A stretch of DNA of 33,767 nucleotides, taken from the NCBI GenBank assembly GCA_903894975.1, contig CAITSE010000305.1, forward strand, positions 1 through 33,767, given 5' to 3'. Position 1 is the first letter of the stretch. The number at the start of each line of letters is the position of its first letter. The notes beneath the pieces were generated by a model that was given only the letters and a program-made list of their open reading frames with translations, was not told where the DNA came from and searched no databases. Positions 8,801 through 14,875 of the stretch are shown piece by piece. Position numbers and translations under genes: made by a program. Origin of the DNA: an uncultured Lentisphaerota bacterium. GTDB lineage: Bacteria > Verrucomicrobiota > Lentisphaeria > Oligosphaerales > CAITYL01.

Positions 8801-8845
8801 CCCTGCGGCAGCAAAAAGAAGTTCAAGCAGTGCTGCGGGAAGTGA
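5801..8845 (+). CDS. secA: Protein translocase ATPase SecA
   Basis: SecA is the motor that pushes preproteins through the SecYEG channel at the cytoplasmic membrane. All family landmarks are visible in 1014 residues. Walker A MATGEGKT is at 115-122, and the DEVD box ([22 protein letters not shown] region) is at 221-242. The preprotein cross-linking region follows, then [15 protein letters not shown] and [12 protein letters not shown] of the second ATPase half. The helical scaffold/wing region comes next. The C-terminal zinc-binding tail reads [18 protein letters not shown]. It is about 110 residues longer than E. coli SecA (901), mainly through a longer cross-linking region and an Ala/Pro linker before the zinc tail. 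The ATG at 5801 starts [16 protein letters not shown], matching the usual SecA N-terminus. The ribosome binding site (GACGAGG region) is weak. It stands alone. Confidence 0.97.
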   Translation: [1014 protein letters not shown]

Positions 8846-8877
8846 CCCCGCCTCCTTCCGGGCGGCGGTAGGGTCTG

Positions 8878-8894
8878 GCACCCCTGACGGGTGC
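8878..8894 (+). terminator. Possible secA terminator hairpin
   Basis: A stem GCACCC (8878-8883) / GGGTGC (8889-8894) lies 33 bases after the secA stop, followed by AGATTTT. It also matches the accessory hairpin found beside other GTAG repeats, so the repeat may be doubling as the terminator. Confidence 0.4.
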
Positions 8895-8918
8895 AGATTT
8901 TGAGGAGGGGCCGGAGAA

Positions 8919-8951
8919 CCGGCGGTGTCGCTTCGCTCAACCGCCGGCTAC
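8919..8951 (-). repeat. GTAG-footed hairpin repeat, short form with covarying stem (copy 2)
   Basis: On the minus strand it reads GTAG + CCGGCGGT ... ACCGCCGG. Compared with the other copies, both arms carry a change at the same base pair (T-A to C-G), so pairing is kept. Confidence 0.8.
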
Positions 8952-8956
8952 AGGCT

Positions 8957-9112
8957 GCAACGCCTCCGGCGTGATCCGGGCCGACGGCGTCGCAAGGCCC
9001 TGTTCAAGCACCGGCTAAAGAGGGCAACGCCTCCGGCGTGGTCCGGGCCGACGGCGTCGCAAGGCCCTGTTCAAGCACCGGCTAAAGAGGGCAACGCCTC
9101 CGGCGACTCAAC
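8957..9112. repeat. 67-bp tandem repeat, about 2.3 copies
   Basis: Units start at 8957, 9024 and 9091, each beginning GCAACGCCTCCGGCG. The first two are almost identical over 67 bp; the third is partial. Confidence 0.85.
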
Positions 9113-9203
9113 GCCTTTGGCGTGATCCGACCAAAGGTGTCTGATCCCGGTCATTAGCCGTGTGTGACAACCCCGGCCGGCAACGGTATCCCGCTTGTCT
9201 CTG

Positions 9204-9267
9204 GGGGTATGCGGTCCCGGACGCCAACGGCAACCCAGCCTGCGTGGGGTATGCGGTCCCGGACGCC
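9204..9267. repeat. 42-bp spaced direct repeat
   Basis: A 22-bp segment beginning GGGGTATGCGGTCCC is repeated at 9204-9225 and 9246-9267. The intervening 20 bases share CAACGGCAACCC-type sequence with the stretch further left. Confidence 0.7.
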
Positions 9268-9283
9268 GGCGGCGTCCCAGCTT

Positions 9284-9316
9284 GTAGCCGGTGGTTGAGC
9301 GAAGCGACACCACCGG
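9284..9316 (+). repeat. GTAG-footed hairpin repeat, short form (copy 3)
   Basis: GTAG + CCGGTGGT (9288-9295), a 13-base middle (TGAGCGAAGCGAC) and ACCACCGG (9309-9316). It lies downstream of the IS200-like gene fragment and points toward it. Confidence 0.85.
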
Positions 9317-9382
9317 TTGGCATTCCCATACGTCATTTGCACCCCGGCAGGGGTGCCAGCCCGGTGCGTATTCCGTGCCGGC

Positions 9383-9766
9383 CTAATCAAGAAAACGCGC
9401 GTCGTATTCCACTCCGGATTTCTGCAGGAACTCGCTCAACTCGTCGCGAAACGATTTATGATGATGATGCACCTCTTGGCGGGCAATGTATTCCCGTACC
9501 GCGTCACAGGCGGAGGCGCTGACCGTAAATGCGGCATAGCCTTCCTGCCAATGAAAATCCTGGTCTTTCGCGGTCTCTGTGACCCAAATGGACGAGGCTT
9601 TCTTCAAATCCCGCAAAAAATCAGCCAGCGCATGCGTGGTTTTGAGGCTGACCAGCAGGTGCACATGATCCGCGACCCCGCCGATGCCCCGGGGAGTGCC
9701 GCCCAGCCCGCGTACTGTGCCGCCTAAATAGGCGTGCAATTTCCCCCGCCAGGCCGGCAGAATCAA
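9383..9766 (-). pseudogene. IS200/IS605-type Y1 (HUH) transposase, 5'-truncated
   Basis: The 127-residue frame has the HUH metal motif (H34-V-H36 in VADHVHLLVS) and a catalytic-helix motif REYIARQ with the expected nucleophile Y93. The intervening WQEGYAAFTVSAS is typical of IS200-type TnpA, which moves single-stranded DNA by forming a tyrosine-DNA link. Intact family members have about 25 more N-terminal residues (the first beta strand and the FSTK-like segment). Here the frame begins within LPAWRGKLHAYLGG, and sequence upstream is the GTAG repeat region (9769-9829). The only start is a TTG with no ribosome binding site. The gene is probably dead, although its active-site residues are preserved. 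Confidence 0.75.
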
Positions 9767-9796
9767 CGGGGTGCAGATTTTGAGGGGCCGGACGAA

Positions 9797-9829
9797 CCGG
9801 TGGTGTCGCTTCGCTCAACCACCGGCTAC
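9797..9829 (-). repeat. GTAG-footed hairpin repeat, short form (copy 4)
   Basis: On the minus strand it reads GTAG + CCGGTGGT ... ACCACCGG, with the same middle as copy 3. It sits directly upstream of the truncated IS200-like gene. Confidence 0.85.
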
Positions 9830-9850
9830 AGGCTGCAACGCCTCCGGCGT

Positions 9851-9901
9851 GATCTGTCCCCCGTGATGTGATCTGTCCCCCGTGATGTGATCTGTCCCCC
9901 G
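9851..9901. repeat. 19-bp tandem repeat, 2.7 copies
   Basis: The unit GATCTGTCCCCCGTGATGT occurs at 9851-9869 and 9870-9888 and partially at 9889-9901. Confidence 0.9.
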
Positions 9902-10116
9902 CGGCGGCAAGGTCCCTGGCGTGATCCCCGCATTTCGCCTGGAATGAACCCCGGTGCGAGACCGCTTGCCATGGTATCGACACCTTCAATACATACTACT
10001 TTATACCAGTATATTTGATAAATCAAGGGGGCTCTTTTCACGCCGTGGATTGGCCGCGAGTGGCCTCTGGCATTCTCTGCGGTCCGGAGATTTGGACGCC
10101 GGCGGCGTCCCGGCCT

Positions 10117-10158
10117 GTAGCCGGTGGTTGAGCGAAGCCCGGCGAGCGACACCACCGG
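10117..10158 (+). repeat. GTAG-footed hairpin repeat, long form (copy 5)
   Basis: GTAG + CCGGTGGT ... ACCACCGG with the 9-nt CCCGGCGAG insertion in the middle, as in copies 1 and 6. Flanking hairpins on both sides match those beside copy 3. Confidence 0.85.
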
Positions 10159-10316
10159 TTGGCGTCCCCCATACGTCATTGCGCACCCCGGCAGGGGTGC
10201 AAGTTCATGGAATCTGTCTGCGCCGGCCGCCTTGAAAAACCGGTGCGGCAATTCAGATTGGCCAAACCCCGGCATGGTGCCGGTTGTGATTTGTACTTTA
10301 AGGATTGGCTTGCGCC

Positions 10317-11501
10317 ATGGATATCATGAAAATCGGCGTGATCGGTTGCGGCGGGTTTGCCCAGATGCATCATCGGGTGATCCGGGATTTGGAGGCGGAA
10401 GGGGGCTGCCGTCTGGTTTGGACCTGTGACCCCGACGCGGCGGTGCGGGACGCGGCGGCGGCGAAGTTCGGGTTCGCCGAACGCGGCGTGGCCGTGGGCA
10501 CGGATTACCGGGAGATGCTGGAACGGTTCGCCCCGGCCGGCCTGGACATCGTGACGATCCCGACGCCGGTGCCGCTGCACGCGGCCATGCACCGGGCCTG
10601 CGTTGAGCGCGGCGTGGCCGCCTACCTGGAAAAGCCGCCTACTCTGGACCTGGCCGAGTTGCGGGAGATGTTGGTCGTGGAGGCTGGCGCGCGGAAGGCG
10701 ACGCAGGTCGGCTTCAATTTTATTGGCCAGGCGGCGCGCCGGCGCCTCAAGGAACGGCTGCTGGCCGGCGAATTCGGCCGGCTGCGGCGGGTGACGTTCC
10801 GCGGCATTTGGCCGCGCAGCACCGCGTATTTCCTGCGCAGCAACTGGGCCGGCCGGCGCGAGATGAACGGGCGTCTGGTGCTGGACAGTTGCCTGACCAA
10901 TGCCATGGCGCATTTCGTCCACAACCTGCTGTTCTGGTGCGGGACGGACGGGCTGGATTCGTGGGCGCGGGCCGGCAAGATCCGCTGCCGCATGGAACGG
11001 GCCCATGACATTGAGACCGCGGACACGGTTTTCCTGTTGGCGGAGAGCGCTGCGGGGGTGGAGATCCGCATCGCCATGACTCATGCTGTGGCCGGGGAGC
11101 AGGAGGACGAGGAGCAGGTCGAGTGCGACCGCGCCGTCATTACCTACCGCGAAACCGCGCCGCCGGGATTGGCGCACCGGTTCACCGTGGCCCCGGCCGA
11201 CGGCGGGCCGGTGGAAGACCTCCCCACGGAGGCGGACATTTTCCTGGAAAACCTGCGCCATTATGTGGAGTATGTGCGGGGAGGGCAGCCGCGGCCACGA
11301 ACCCTGCTGGCCGACTGCGCGCCGTTCGTGGAATTCTGCAACGCTGCCTTTGCCGCCGCTGGTCCGGCCACGGTCATTCCCCGCATGTCCCAACTGATCT
11401 CGCCGATTCCGGACGGGACTCCGGGCGAGCTGCGGGAAATCCCCGGGATCCGGGATGCCTGCCGGCGTCTGGTGGAAACCGGCCGGTTCCCCGCGCGGTG
11501 A
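10317..11501 (+). CDS. Gfo/Idh/MocA-family NAD(P)-dependent oxidoreductase
   Basis: The 394-residue product starts MDIMKIGVIGCGGFAQMHHR, a Rossmann-fold nucleotide motif (GCGGFA) at the N-terminus. Strand-end residues TIPTPVPLH and the family EKP motif (YLEKPPTLDL, E105-K106) follow. A C-terminal alpha/beta domain carries DSCLTNAMAHFVHNLLFW, where His residues may take part in catalysis. The family oxidises or reduces sugars and related polyols. The substrate cannot be read from sequence, and no sugar-transport gene is adjacent. The ATG at 10317 has AAGGA at 10300-10304 upstream. A TTG at 10305 overlaps that site and is less likely. It is probably a single-gene unit, with repeats before it and the L21 leader after it. 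Confidence 0.88.
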   Translation: MDIMKIGVIGCGGFAQMHHRVIRDLEAEGGCRLVWTCDPDAAVRDAAAAKFGFAERGVAVGTDYREMLERFAPAGLDIVTIPTPVPLHAAMHRACVERGVAAYLEKPPTLDLAELREMLVVEAGARKATQVGFNFIGQAARRRLKERLLAGEFGRLRRVTFRGIWPRSTAYFLRSNWAGRREMNGRLVLDSCLTNAMAHFVHNLLFWCGTDGLDSWARAGKIRCRMERAHDIETADTVFLLAESAAGVEIRIAMTHAVAGEQEDEEQVECDRAVITYRETAPPGLAHRFTVAPADGGPVEDLPTEADIFLENLRHYVEYVRGGQPRPRTLLADCAPFVEFCNAAFAAAGPATVIPRMSQLISPIPDGTPGELREIPGIRDACRRLVETGRFPAR

Positions 11502-11551
11502 TCCGGTTTGCGTTCCCGTGTTTGGGCTGTACATTTGAATCCTGTTTTGTG

Positions 11552-11623
11552 CCATGCCCGGCTAGGGACGACGATGCGTCGGACCGTTCGGGTCCGGGCG
11601 ATTAAAAAAACCACGGGGCATGG
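11552..11623 (+). promoter_or_regulatory. Putative structured leader of ribosomal protein L21 mRNA
   Basis: The region upstream of rplU can fold into a closing stem CCATGCCC (11552-11559) / GGGCATGG (11616-11623). Inside it is a strong hairpin CGGACC-GTTCG-GGTCCG (11580-11596). An A7 run lies in the right part of the loop. L21 operons in other bacteria are known to have autoregulatory leaders. That this one binds L21 is an inference. Confidence 0.4.
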
Positions 11624-11647
11624 TCCGTAACGAGTATGGAGACGACG

Positions 11648-11959
11648 ATGTACGCGATTGTGCAGGCCTGTGGCCGGCAGTACAAGGTGGAACCGGGCAT
11701 GGTCCTGGAAATGGACCGCCTGGCCGCCGAGCCGGGTTCCAAAGTGACGCTTGACCAGGTGCTGCTGGTACGCGACGACCAGGGATTGGCCGTCGGTGTT
11801 CCGGTGGTGCCAAACGCCCGCGTTGCGGTGGAAGTGCTCGAACACTTCCGCGGCGACAAAATCGTGGTCTTCAAGATGCGCCGCCGTAAGCGCTACCGCC
11901 GCACCCAGGGGCACCGTCAGGAGCTCACCCGGGTTAAGGTCACCGAAATCGCCCGCTGA
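11648..11959 (+). CDS. rplU: 50S ribosomal protein bL21
   Basis: This is a structural protein of the large ribosomal subunit that binds 23S rRNA. It has 103 residues, the normal length. The N-terminus MYAIVQACGRQYKVEPG and the basic C-terminal signature FKMRRRKRYRRTQGHRQ with LTRVKVTEI are diagnostic. The ATG at 11648 matches the usual MYAIV start and has GGAG at 11638-11641. An in-frame ATG at 11636 would add METT but has no ribosome binding site. The usual partner rpmA (bL27) is not next door: the following genes are membrane coiled-coil proteins. A terminator-like hairpin follows at 11991-12026. Confidence 0.95.
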   Translation: MYAIVQACGRQYKVEPGMVLEMDRLAAEPGSKVTLDQVLLVRDDQGLAVGVPVVPNARVAVEVLEHFRGDKIVVFKMRRRKRYRRTQGHRQELTRVKVTEIAR

Positions 11960-11990
11960 TTTCGGCGCGCACCGAAGGGAATCCGACTTC

Positions 11991-12026
11991 AAGCCAGGAA
12001 CCGGCATCTTGCCGGGCTCCTGGCTT
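11991..12026 (+). terminator. Terminator-like hairpin after rplU
   Basis: A stem AAGCCAGGA (11991-11999) / TCCTGGCTT (12018-12026) with an inner CCGGC/GCCGG stem and ATCTT loop is followed by GTCATTTGT. The stem is strong and the T-tract weak. Confidence 0.65.
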
Positions 12027-12082
12027 GTCATTTGTCCGGGGATGAGTCATGTTTTGATAAATGTGACTGAGGAGTGTCTGCC

Positions 12083-12589
12083 ATGAAATGGCTGGGCTGG
12101 TTGCTTGCCGGTTTTTTTGCCGTGGTGCTGATCCCGCTGGTGTATCTCACCAGTCAGCAGCGGCTGCGCCATCAGGCAAAACTGGAGTCGCGGTTCCACG
12201 CGGAAACCCAGGACACCGGGCAGAAACTGGCGGATGCCAGCGCCCAGGTTGTGGCCGGCCGTCAGATGGTCCGGGATGCCGAGGCGAAAATCAAGGGGCT
12301 GGAGGAGCGCAAGACCGCCGAGGCCGCGCGCAACGCCGAGATTAAGGCCAAGCTTGAAGCCGCCGCCCGCACCGCCGCGGCCGCCGCCGCCGCCACGGCC
12401 GCCGCCACCGGCGTTCCTGTCAACGCGGACCGCGAGAAGGAAGATGACGCCCGCCAGGCGCTCCTGAACCGGCTGCAACAGCGGATTTTGCTGGTGAGCC
12501 AGCAGCTTGACGCGATGCGCCAGGTTCAGGGCCGGCTTGACGGCACGGTCGCGCCACCGCCACCCGCCGCCGTGGAGAAAGCGTTATGA
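12083..12589 (+). CDS. Membrane-anchored coiled-coil protein
   Basis: The 168-residue product starts MKWLGWLLAGFFAVVLIPLV, one transmembrane anchor (about 4-25). A charged coiled coil follows (about 28-100), interrupted by an Ala-rich run (about 98-112), then a second short coil and a Pro/Ala tail. The ATG at 12083 has GAGGAG at 12069-12074, a good ribosome binding site. A GTG at 12074 overlaps that site and is unlikely. The stop overlaps the next start (ATGA at 12586), so the two proteins are translationally coupled and probably work together at the membrane. The family is not recognised. The nearby PilT-type ATPase makes an envelope-machine role thinkable but unproven. Confidence 0.7.
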   Translation: MKWLGWLLAGFFAVVLIPLVYLTSQQRLRHQAKLESRFHAETQDTGQKLADASAQVVAGRQMVRDAEAKIKGLEERKTAEAARNAEIKAKLEAAARTAAAAAAATAAATGVPVNADREKEDDARQALLNRLQQRILLVSQQLDAMRQVQGRLDGTVAPPPPAAVEKAL

Positions 12590-13572
12590 GTCCGTTGGAA
12601 CGCATTCCGGACGAGGCTCCCGCTCCCGCGGAGGATGATGCGGAGGAGCAGGCCATTGTCATCCCGGCACCTATGGCTACTCCGGCTGAACCGGCTATTC
12701 CGGTGGCGGCGCCCGATCCGGAGGCGGTGTTGAAAGCTCCCGCCCCGGCGCGTCCGGCGGTGCATGCCGTCCAGCACCACCCCGCGCCGGCGCCCAGCCG
12801 GCATCATCATGTCGCCGGCCGGGCCATGTCGTTCCTGATCGGCATGACCGGCTGGATCGTCCTTTTCGCTTCCGTCATTTTTTTCCTGATGCTCCTGCAG
12901 CGGATCAAGAACGACCTCCGGACGGTAGATGCAAGCTATGCCGATTCCGTCCGCCAGTACGAGGCCGGGGCGGCCGCCCGGCGGGAAGCCTTCAACCAGG
13001 CCATTCAGGAGGTGAACCGGGAATTCCTGGAAAAGCAGAAAGTGTTTGAACGGCTTCAGGCCGAGGTTCACGGACTGGAATCGGGGAGCCGGAGACTGGC
13101 GGAGGAGTTGAGCCGCAGCGCCGCCGCCTCCGGCATCTCCCCCGCGCCGGCGGCGCCCCTGGCCATTCCCGAGGTTCCCGTGGCGGCCGGGGATGTGACG
13201 GCCAAACTTCAGGCGGATCTCCAGAAACTGCTGGTGGACTATGAGGCGGTCTACGGAAAATTGCGGCCGATGCTGGTGAAGCTCGTCGCCTCCCGCGATC
13301 CGGTCAAGCTTCAGGCGTTTTATGATGCCGCCAAAGATACGCCGCTGGGGCCGGCCGCTCTGTTCTATGCCGCGGAGATCTATGCCGATACCGGGAAGAC
13401 TCCCCGAGCCATCCAGGCCTTTGTCGAACTGTCCGGCCGCTATTCCGATTCCGAATATGCCCTTGAGGCGCGCAACCGGGTAAATGACCTTCGGGCCGGC
13501 AAGCGCCGGGAAGGGGAAGCCCGGGATCTCGGCATCATTCCCTACCGGCCGCTGGCGAAGGGTATCCGCTGA
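12586..13572 (+). CDS. Single-pass membrane protein with coiled coil and C-terminal TPR-like region
   Basis: The 328-residue product has a cytoplasmic Pro/Ala/Glu-rich N-terminus (1-80, with an HHHV segment near 73-76). One transmembrane helix follows (about 82-105, MSFLIGMTGWIVLFASVIFF), then a coiled coil (about 106-180) and a second Pro/Ala linker. The C-terminal ~120 residues (FYDAAKDTPLGPAALFYAAE, then GKTPRAIQAFVELSGRYSDS) resemble a pair of TPR or YbgF/tol-pal-type repeats. The start overlaps the previous stop by four bases. The family is unknown; a protein-interaction scaffold is inferred from the architecture. Confidence 0.7.
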   Translation: MSPLERIPDEAPAPAEDDAEEQAIVIPAPMATPAEPAIPVAAPDPEAVLKAPAPARPAVHAVQHHPAPAPSRHHHVAGRAMSFLIGMTGWIVLFASVIFFLMLLQRIKNDLRTVDASYADSVRQYEAGAAARREAFNQAIQEVNREFLEKQKVFERLQAEVHGLESGSRRLAEELSRSAAASGISPAPAAPLAIPEVPVAAGDVTAKLQADLQKLLVDYEAVYGKLRPMLVKLVASRDPVKLQAFYDAAKDTPLGPAALFYAAEIYADTGKTPRAIQAFVELSGRYSDSEYALEARNRVNDLRAGKRREGEARDLGIIPYRPLAKGIR

Positions 13573-13661
13573 CTCATTTCCACCCCTGCCGGCGGTTGGA
13601 CAAGTGCCGGTTCCGGTATGACATTTCCCTCAACCCTGTTCCTGCCGGAGATGAACGACCC

Positions 13662-14777
13662 ATGGCTATAACTATTTTGCACGACATCTTGCAGGCGGGC
13701 GTGACGGCCCAAGCCTCCGACTGGCACATCCGCGAAGGCCGCCCCGTGGGTTTGCGCGTCGACGGCAGTCTGGTCGAGACCGACTTTGTCGCCAAGCGCG
13801 AATTCATCGAGAAAGCGCTGAGCGAGATTATGCCGCCGCTGTTCCTGGAAGGGTTCGACCGCACTGGCGACGTGGACTTCGCCTTCATGGAGGATGGCAT
13901 CGGCCGCTTCCGCGTCAACCTTCACCGCCAGCGCGGCCTGTTCTCCCTGTCCCTGCGCTATGTGAAAAACAAGGTGCCACCCTATAACGAACTGGGCCTT
14001 CCCGAGGTGGTGCTGCATATCGCCGAAACCCAGCGCGGCATTATTTTTGTGACCGGGGCCACGGGTTCCGGAAAGTCCACCACGCTGGCCTCCATGATTG
14101 AGCATGTCAACGCCCATTTCGGCCTGCACATCATTACTATTGAGGACCCGATCGAATACACGTTCGAGGACGCCAAGAGCATTATCGAACAGCGCGAGGT
14201 CGGGCTGGACTGCTCCACCTTTGAATCGGCGCTGGAACATGTGCTGCGCCAGGATCCCGACGTCATTGTCATCGGCGAAATGCGCAGCCGCAGCACGTTC
14301 GAAGTCGCCTTGGCCGCCTCGGAAACCGGGCACCTGGTCATGAGCACGCTGCACACGACCAATGCGCCGCAGACCATCATGCGCATCCTGGACATGTTCC
14401 CGCACCAGGAGCGCGAGGCGATCCGGCGCAGCCTGGGCGCCAACCTGAACTCCATCATCTGCCAGCGGCTGGTGCCGCGGGCCGCCGGCCGAGGCATCAT
14501 CCCGGCGGTGGAAGTGATGGTCAACACGCCCATCGTCTCCAAGCTGATTACCGAAAACCGCCTGGAGAAACTGCCGTCGGCCATCGAATCCGGCGCGGAC
14601 GACGGGATGATCTCCTTTAACCGCTCGCTCCTCACTTTGGTCAACGACGGGATCATCACGGAGCAGGCGGCTCTGGAGGCCTCGAACAACCCGCAGGCGT
14701 TGCAGATGAACCTGAACGGCATCTTCCTCAGCACCGACGGCGGTTCCCTGATCGGTTCCGGGCCGGCCGGCGGGTAA
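13662..14777 (+). CDS. PilT-type twitching motility / pilus retraction ATPase
   Basis: The 371-residue product has the GspE/PilT secretion-ATPase layout. It has an N-terminal PAS-like domain (ASDWHIREGRPVGLRVDGSL), Walker A GATGSGKST (132-140), Asp box TIEDPIEYTF, Walker B DPDVIVIGEMRS and His box HLVMSTLHTTNA. The C-terminal helical part (ENRLEKLPSAIESGADDGM) matches PilT-family proteins. PilT hexamers hydrolyse ATP to depolymerise type IV pili. The ATG at 13662 gives MAITILHDILQAGV and has GGAG at 13647-13650. An upstream in-frame start at 13596 would add 22 untypical residues. No other pil genes are in view. It may be co-transcribed with the two coiled-coil genes upstream, and it ends at a strong terminator. 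Confidence 0.88.
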   Translation: MAITILHDILQAGVTAQASDWHIREGRPVGLRVDGSLVETDFVAKREFIEKALSEIMPPLFLEGFDRTGDVDFAFMEDGIGRFRVNLHRQRGLFSLSLRYVKNKVPPYNELGLPEVVLHIAETQRGIIFVTGATGSGKSTTLASMIEHVNAHFGLHIITIEDPIEYTFEDAKSIIEQREVGLDCSTFESALEHVLRQDPDVIVIGEMRSRSTFEVALAASETGHLVMSTLHTTNAPQTIMRILDMFPHQEREAIRRSLGANLNSIICQRLVPRAAGRGIIPAVEVMVNTPIVSKLITENRLEKLPSAIESGADDGMISFNRSLLTLVNDGIITEQAALEASNNPQALQMNLNGIFLSTDGGSLIGSGPAGG

Positions 14778-14792
14778 CGCCCCCCCGGGAAC

Positions 14793-14820
14793 GCCGATCT
14801 CCCGATCGGCTCCTTTTTTT
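14793..14820 (+). terminator. Rho-independent terminator after the pilT-like gene
   Basis: A perfect 7-bp stem GCCGATC (14793-14799) / GATCGGC (14804-14810) with a TCCC loop is followed by TCC and seven Ts (14814-14820). It lies 15 bases after the stop codon. Confidence 0.88.
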
Positions 14821-14875
14821 CCCCGCACCAGGGAGGGAACCCGCGCGCGGAAACACGGGCGGCACGCCCGTGCCG

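Larger units (their letters stand above)
8846..9382. other. Repeat island, left part (no gene)
   Basis: The 537 bases after secA consist almost wholly of repeats. They include a small hairpin, two GTAG hairpins in opposite orientation (8919-8951 and 9284-9316), a 67-bp tandem repeat (8957-9112) and a 42-bp direct repeat (9204-9267). A second hairpin GCACCCCGGCAGGGGTGC follows near 9340-9357. No coding sequence was supported. Stop-free frames here come from GC-rich repeats. Confidence 0.75.
9767..10316. other. Repeat island, right part (no gene)
   Basis: The region contains GTAG hairpin copies 4 and 5, a 19-bp tandem repeat (9851-9901) and the accessory hairpins GACGCCGGCGGCGTC (about 10095-10109) and GCACCCCGGCAGGGGTGC (about 10185-10202). 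A short AT-rich stretch (9985-10030) could hold a promoter. No supported coding sequence was found. Confidence 0.7.

Noticed and set aside
6752-8881. 709-residue minus-strand frame opposite secA
   Set aside because: It lies wholly antisense to a clear SecA gene. The composition is a codon-position artefact of GC-rich sequence and no domain is recognisable.
8957-9901. Tandem repeats as a possible CRISPR array
   Set aside because: The repeats are contiguous, of three different unit lengths, without unique spacers, and no cas genes are present.
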